Positions 5,482 to 5,810 of a stretch of DNA of 5,810 nt are shown here, one piece after another. Numbering within the stretch: the stretch's first letter is position 1; each line of letters starts with the position of its first letter. The translations under genes were made by a program, and so were the position numbers. Source of the stretch: Pyrinomonadaceae bacterium (GTDB taxonomy: Bacteria > Acidobacteriota > Blastocatellia > Pyrinomonadales > Pyrinomonadaceae); assembly GCA_026786155.1 (NCBI GenBank), contig JAJAYR010000235.1, positions 1 through 5,810 of the forward strand, in the 5' to 3' direction. The notes beneath the pieces were generated by a model that was given only the letters and a program-made list of their open reading frames with translations, did no database searches and was not told the DNA's origin.

Positions 5482-5530
5482 ACTCTCCACTCTCCACTCT
5501 CCACTCGTTACTCTTTACTCTCCACTTCCC
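5482..5530. repeat. heptad microsatellite array 2 (seven ACTCTCC-type units), opposed to array 1
   Basis: Seven 7-base units: three ACTCTCC, then ACTCGTT, ACTCTTT, ACTCTCC and a decayed ACTTCCC. On the other strand this is the same AGTRGAG family as array 1, so the two arrays face each other. It ends 9 nt past the stop codon of the gene at 5540. Confidence 0.9.
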
Positions 5531-5539
5531 CCAAGTATA

Positions 5540-5810
5540 TTAGTGAATAAACTGTCCAAGCAAGCCGTCGCGCCTGATAAAAGGTTTTAGTTCAGCCCAA
5601 GTGAAAAGATAATGACCGTTGGGCTGGGCGGCTTGGATGACGTGCGGAAATCCGGCATCGTAAATAATCGTTACGCCTTTCTCTCTGACCGAATACTCAT
5701 CGAAAGCGTCCGCCGTGAAACTCAATGCGCCGAGTTGTTCTTTCAGCGAATCATCGGCTTCTTGACCGTTATTGCCGAATTCGCCTTTTTCAATCAGTCG
5801 AATTATCGCC
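5540..5810 (-). CDS. C-terminal part of a DUF3298/RsiV-like protein, cut by the window edge
   Basis: The minus-strand frame is open from the window edge to the TAA at 5540-5542, giving the last 89 residues; the start is outside. An internal TTG at 5723-5725 is only a leucine, since the frame continues upstream with sensible sequence. The end segment, with SVREKGVTIIYDAGF followed by HYLFTWAELKPFI and then the terminal GLLGQFIH, matches the pattern of the DUF3298 domain (a turn of strand-rich 'G-hydrophobic-F/Y' then 'Y-x-ELKP-hydrophobic'), found at the C-terminus of exported proteins such as the anti-sigma factor RsiV and the deacetylase PdaC. By family knowledge it is extracytoplasmic and may bind cell-wall ligands or lysozyme. 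The N-terminal half, including any signal peptide or membrane segment, cannot be seen. Confidence 0.65.
   Translation of the reverse strand, partial: AIIRLIEKGEFGNNGQEADDSLKEQLGALSFTADAFDEYSVREKGVTIIYDAGFPHVIQAAQPNGHYLFTWAELKPFIRRDGLLGQFIH

Noticed and set aside
5414..5530. CRISPR array or intrinsic terminator at the heptad repeats
   Set aside because: Units are 7 bases with no spacers, so not CRISPR; the hairpin is followed on the minus strand by A-rich, not T-rich, sequence, so not a standard terminator.
5540..5725. A separate 61-residue gene starting at a TTG
   Set aside because: The frame stays open and protein-like up to the window edge, and the domain match suggests the C-terminus of a longer protein.

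Overview
The window looks like a bacterial chromosome with roughly balanced base composition, dense genes and short gaps. I infer an Acidobacteriota-type organism (Blastocatellia-like) from three things: small secreted Lys/Tyr/Gly repeat proteins, heptad and octad microsatellites between genes, and the AtuA / stand-alone cobalamin-subunit / epoxide-hydrolase gene mix. No marker gene is present, so this is a style-based guess. I see no phage, transposase, CRISPR, tRNA or rRNA.

Layout, left to right. At 29-60 there is a short 8-bp tandem repeat. A minus-strand operon follows, read from 1841 down to 92: a NUDIX hydrolase, a small AtuA-C-like protein, and an alpha/beta hydrolase of the epoxide hydrolase type. 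Both junctions are 4-nt ATGA stop/start overlaps, so the three genes are very probably co-transcribed and translationally coupled. A short divergent region (1842-1912) separates this operon from a plus-strand gene for an exported Pro-linker protein (1913-2914). That gene converges on a minus-strand AtuA family gene (3061-4428). The 146-bp gap between them is almost filled by a GC-rich palindromic element that can fold as a four-way cloverleaf.

Further right, all on the minus strand, come a small secreted, strongly basic protein made of six 11-residue repeats (4513-4863) with its own intrinsic terminator, a cobalamin-binding small subunit of an acyl-CoA mutase (5001-5405), a pair of opposed heptad arrays that can form a long hairpin (5414-5530), and the 3' end of a DUF3298/RsiV-like gene that runs off the window (5540-5810).

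How they may work together: the AtuA N-part, the AtuA-C part, the B12-dependent acyl-CoA mutase subunit and the epoxide hydrolase all fit CoA-thioester, branched-chain or terpenoid carbon breakdown, but they sit in at least three transcription units and no carboxylase or mutase large subunit is in view. The secreted proteins are probably unrelated envelope functions. I do not find a clear new defence or mobile system. The most original features are the cloverleaf element, the heptad hairpin whose variant units pair in register, and the 11-residue-repeat secreted protein.
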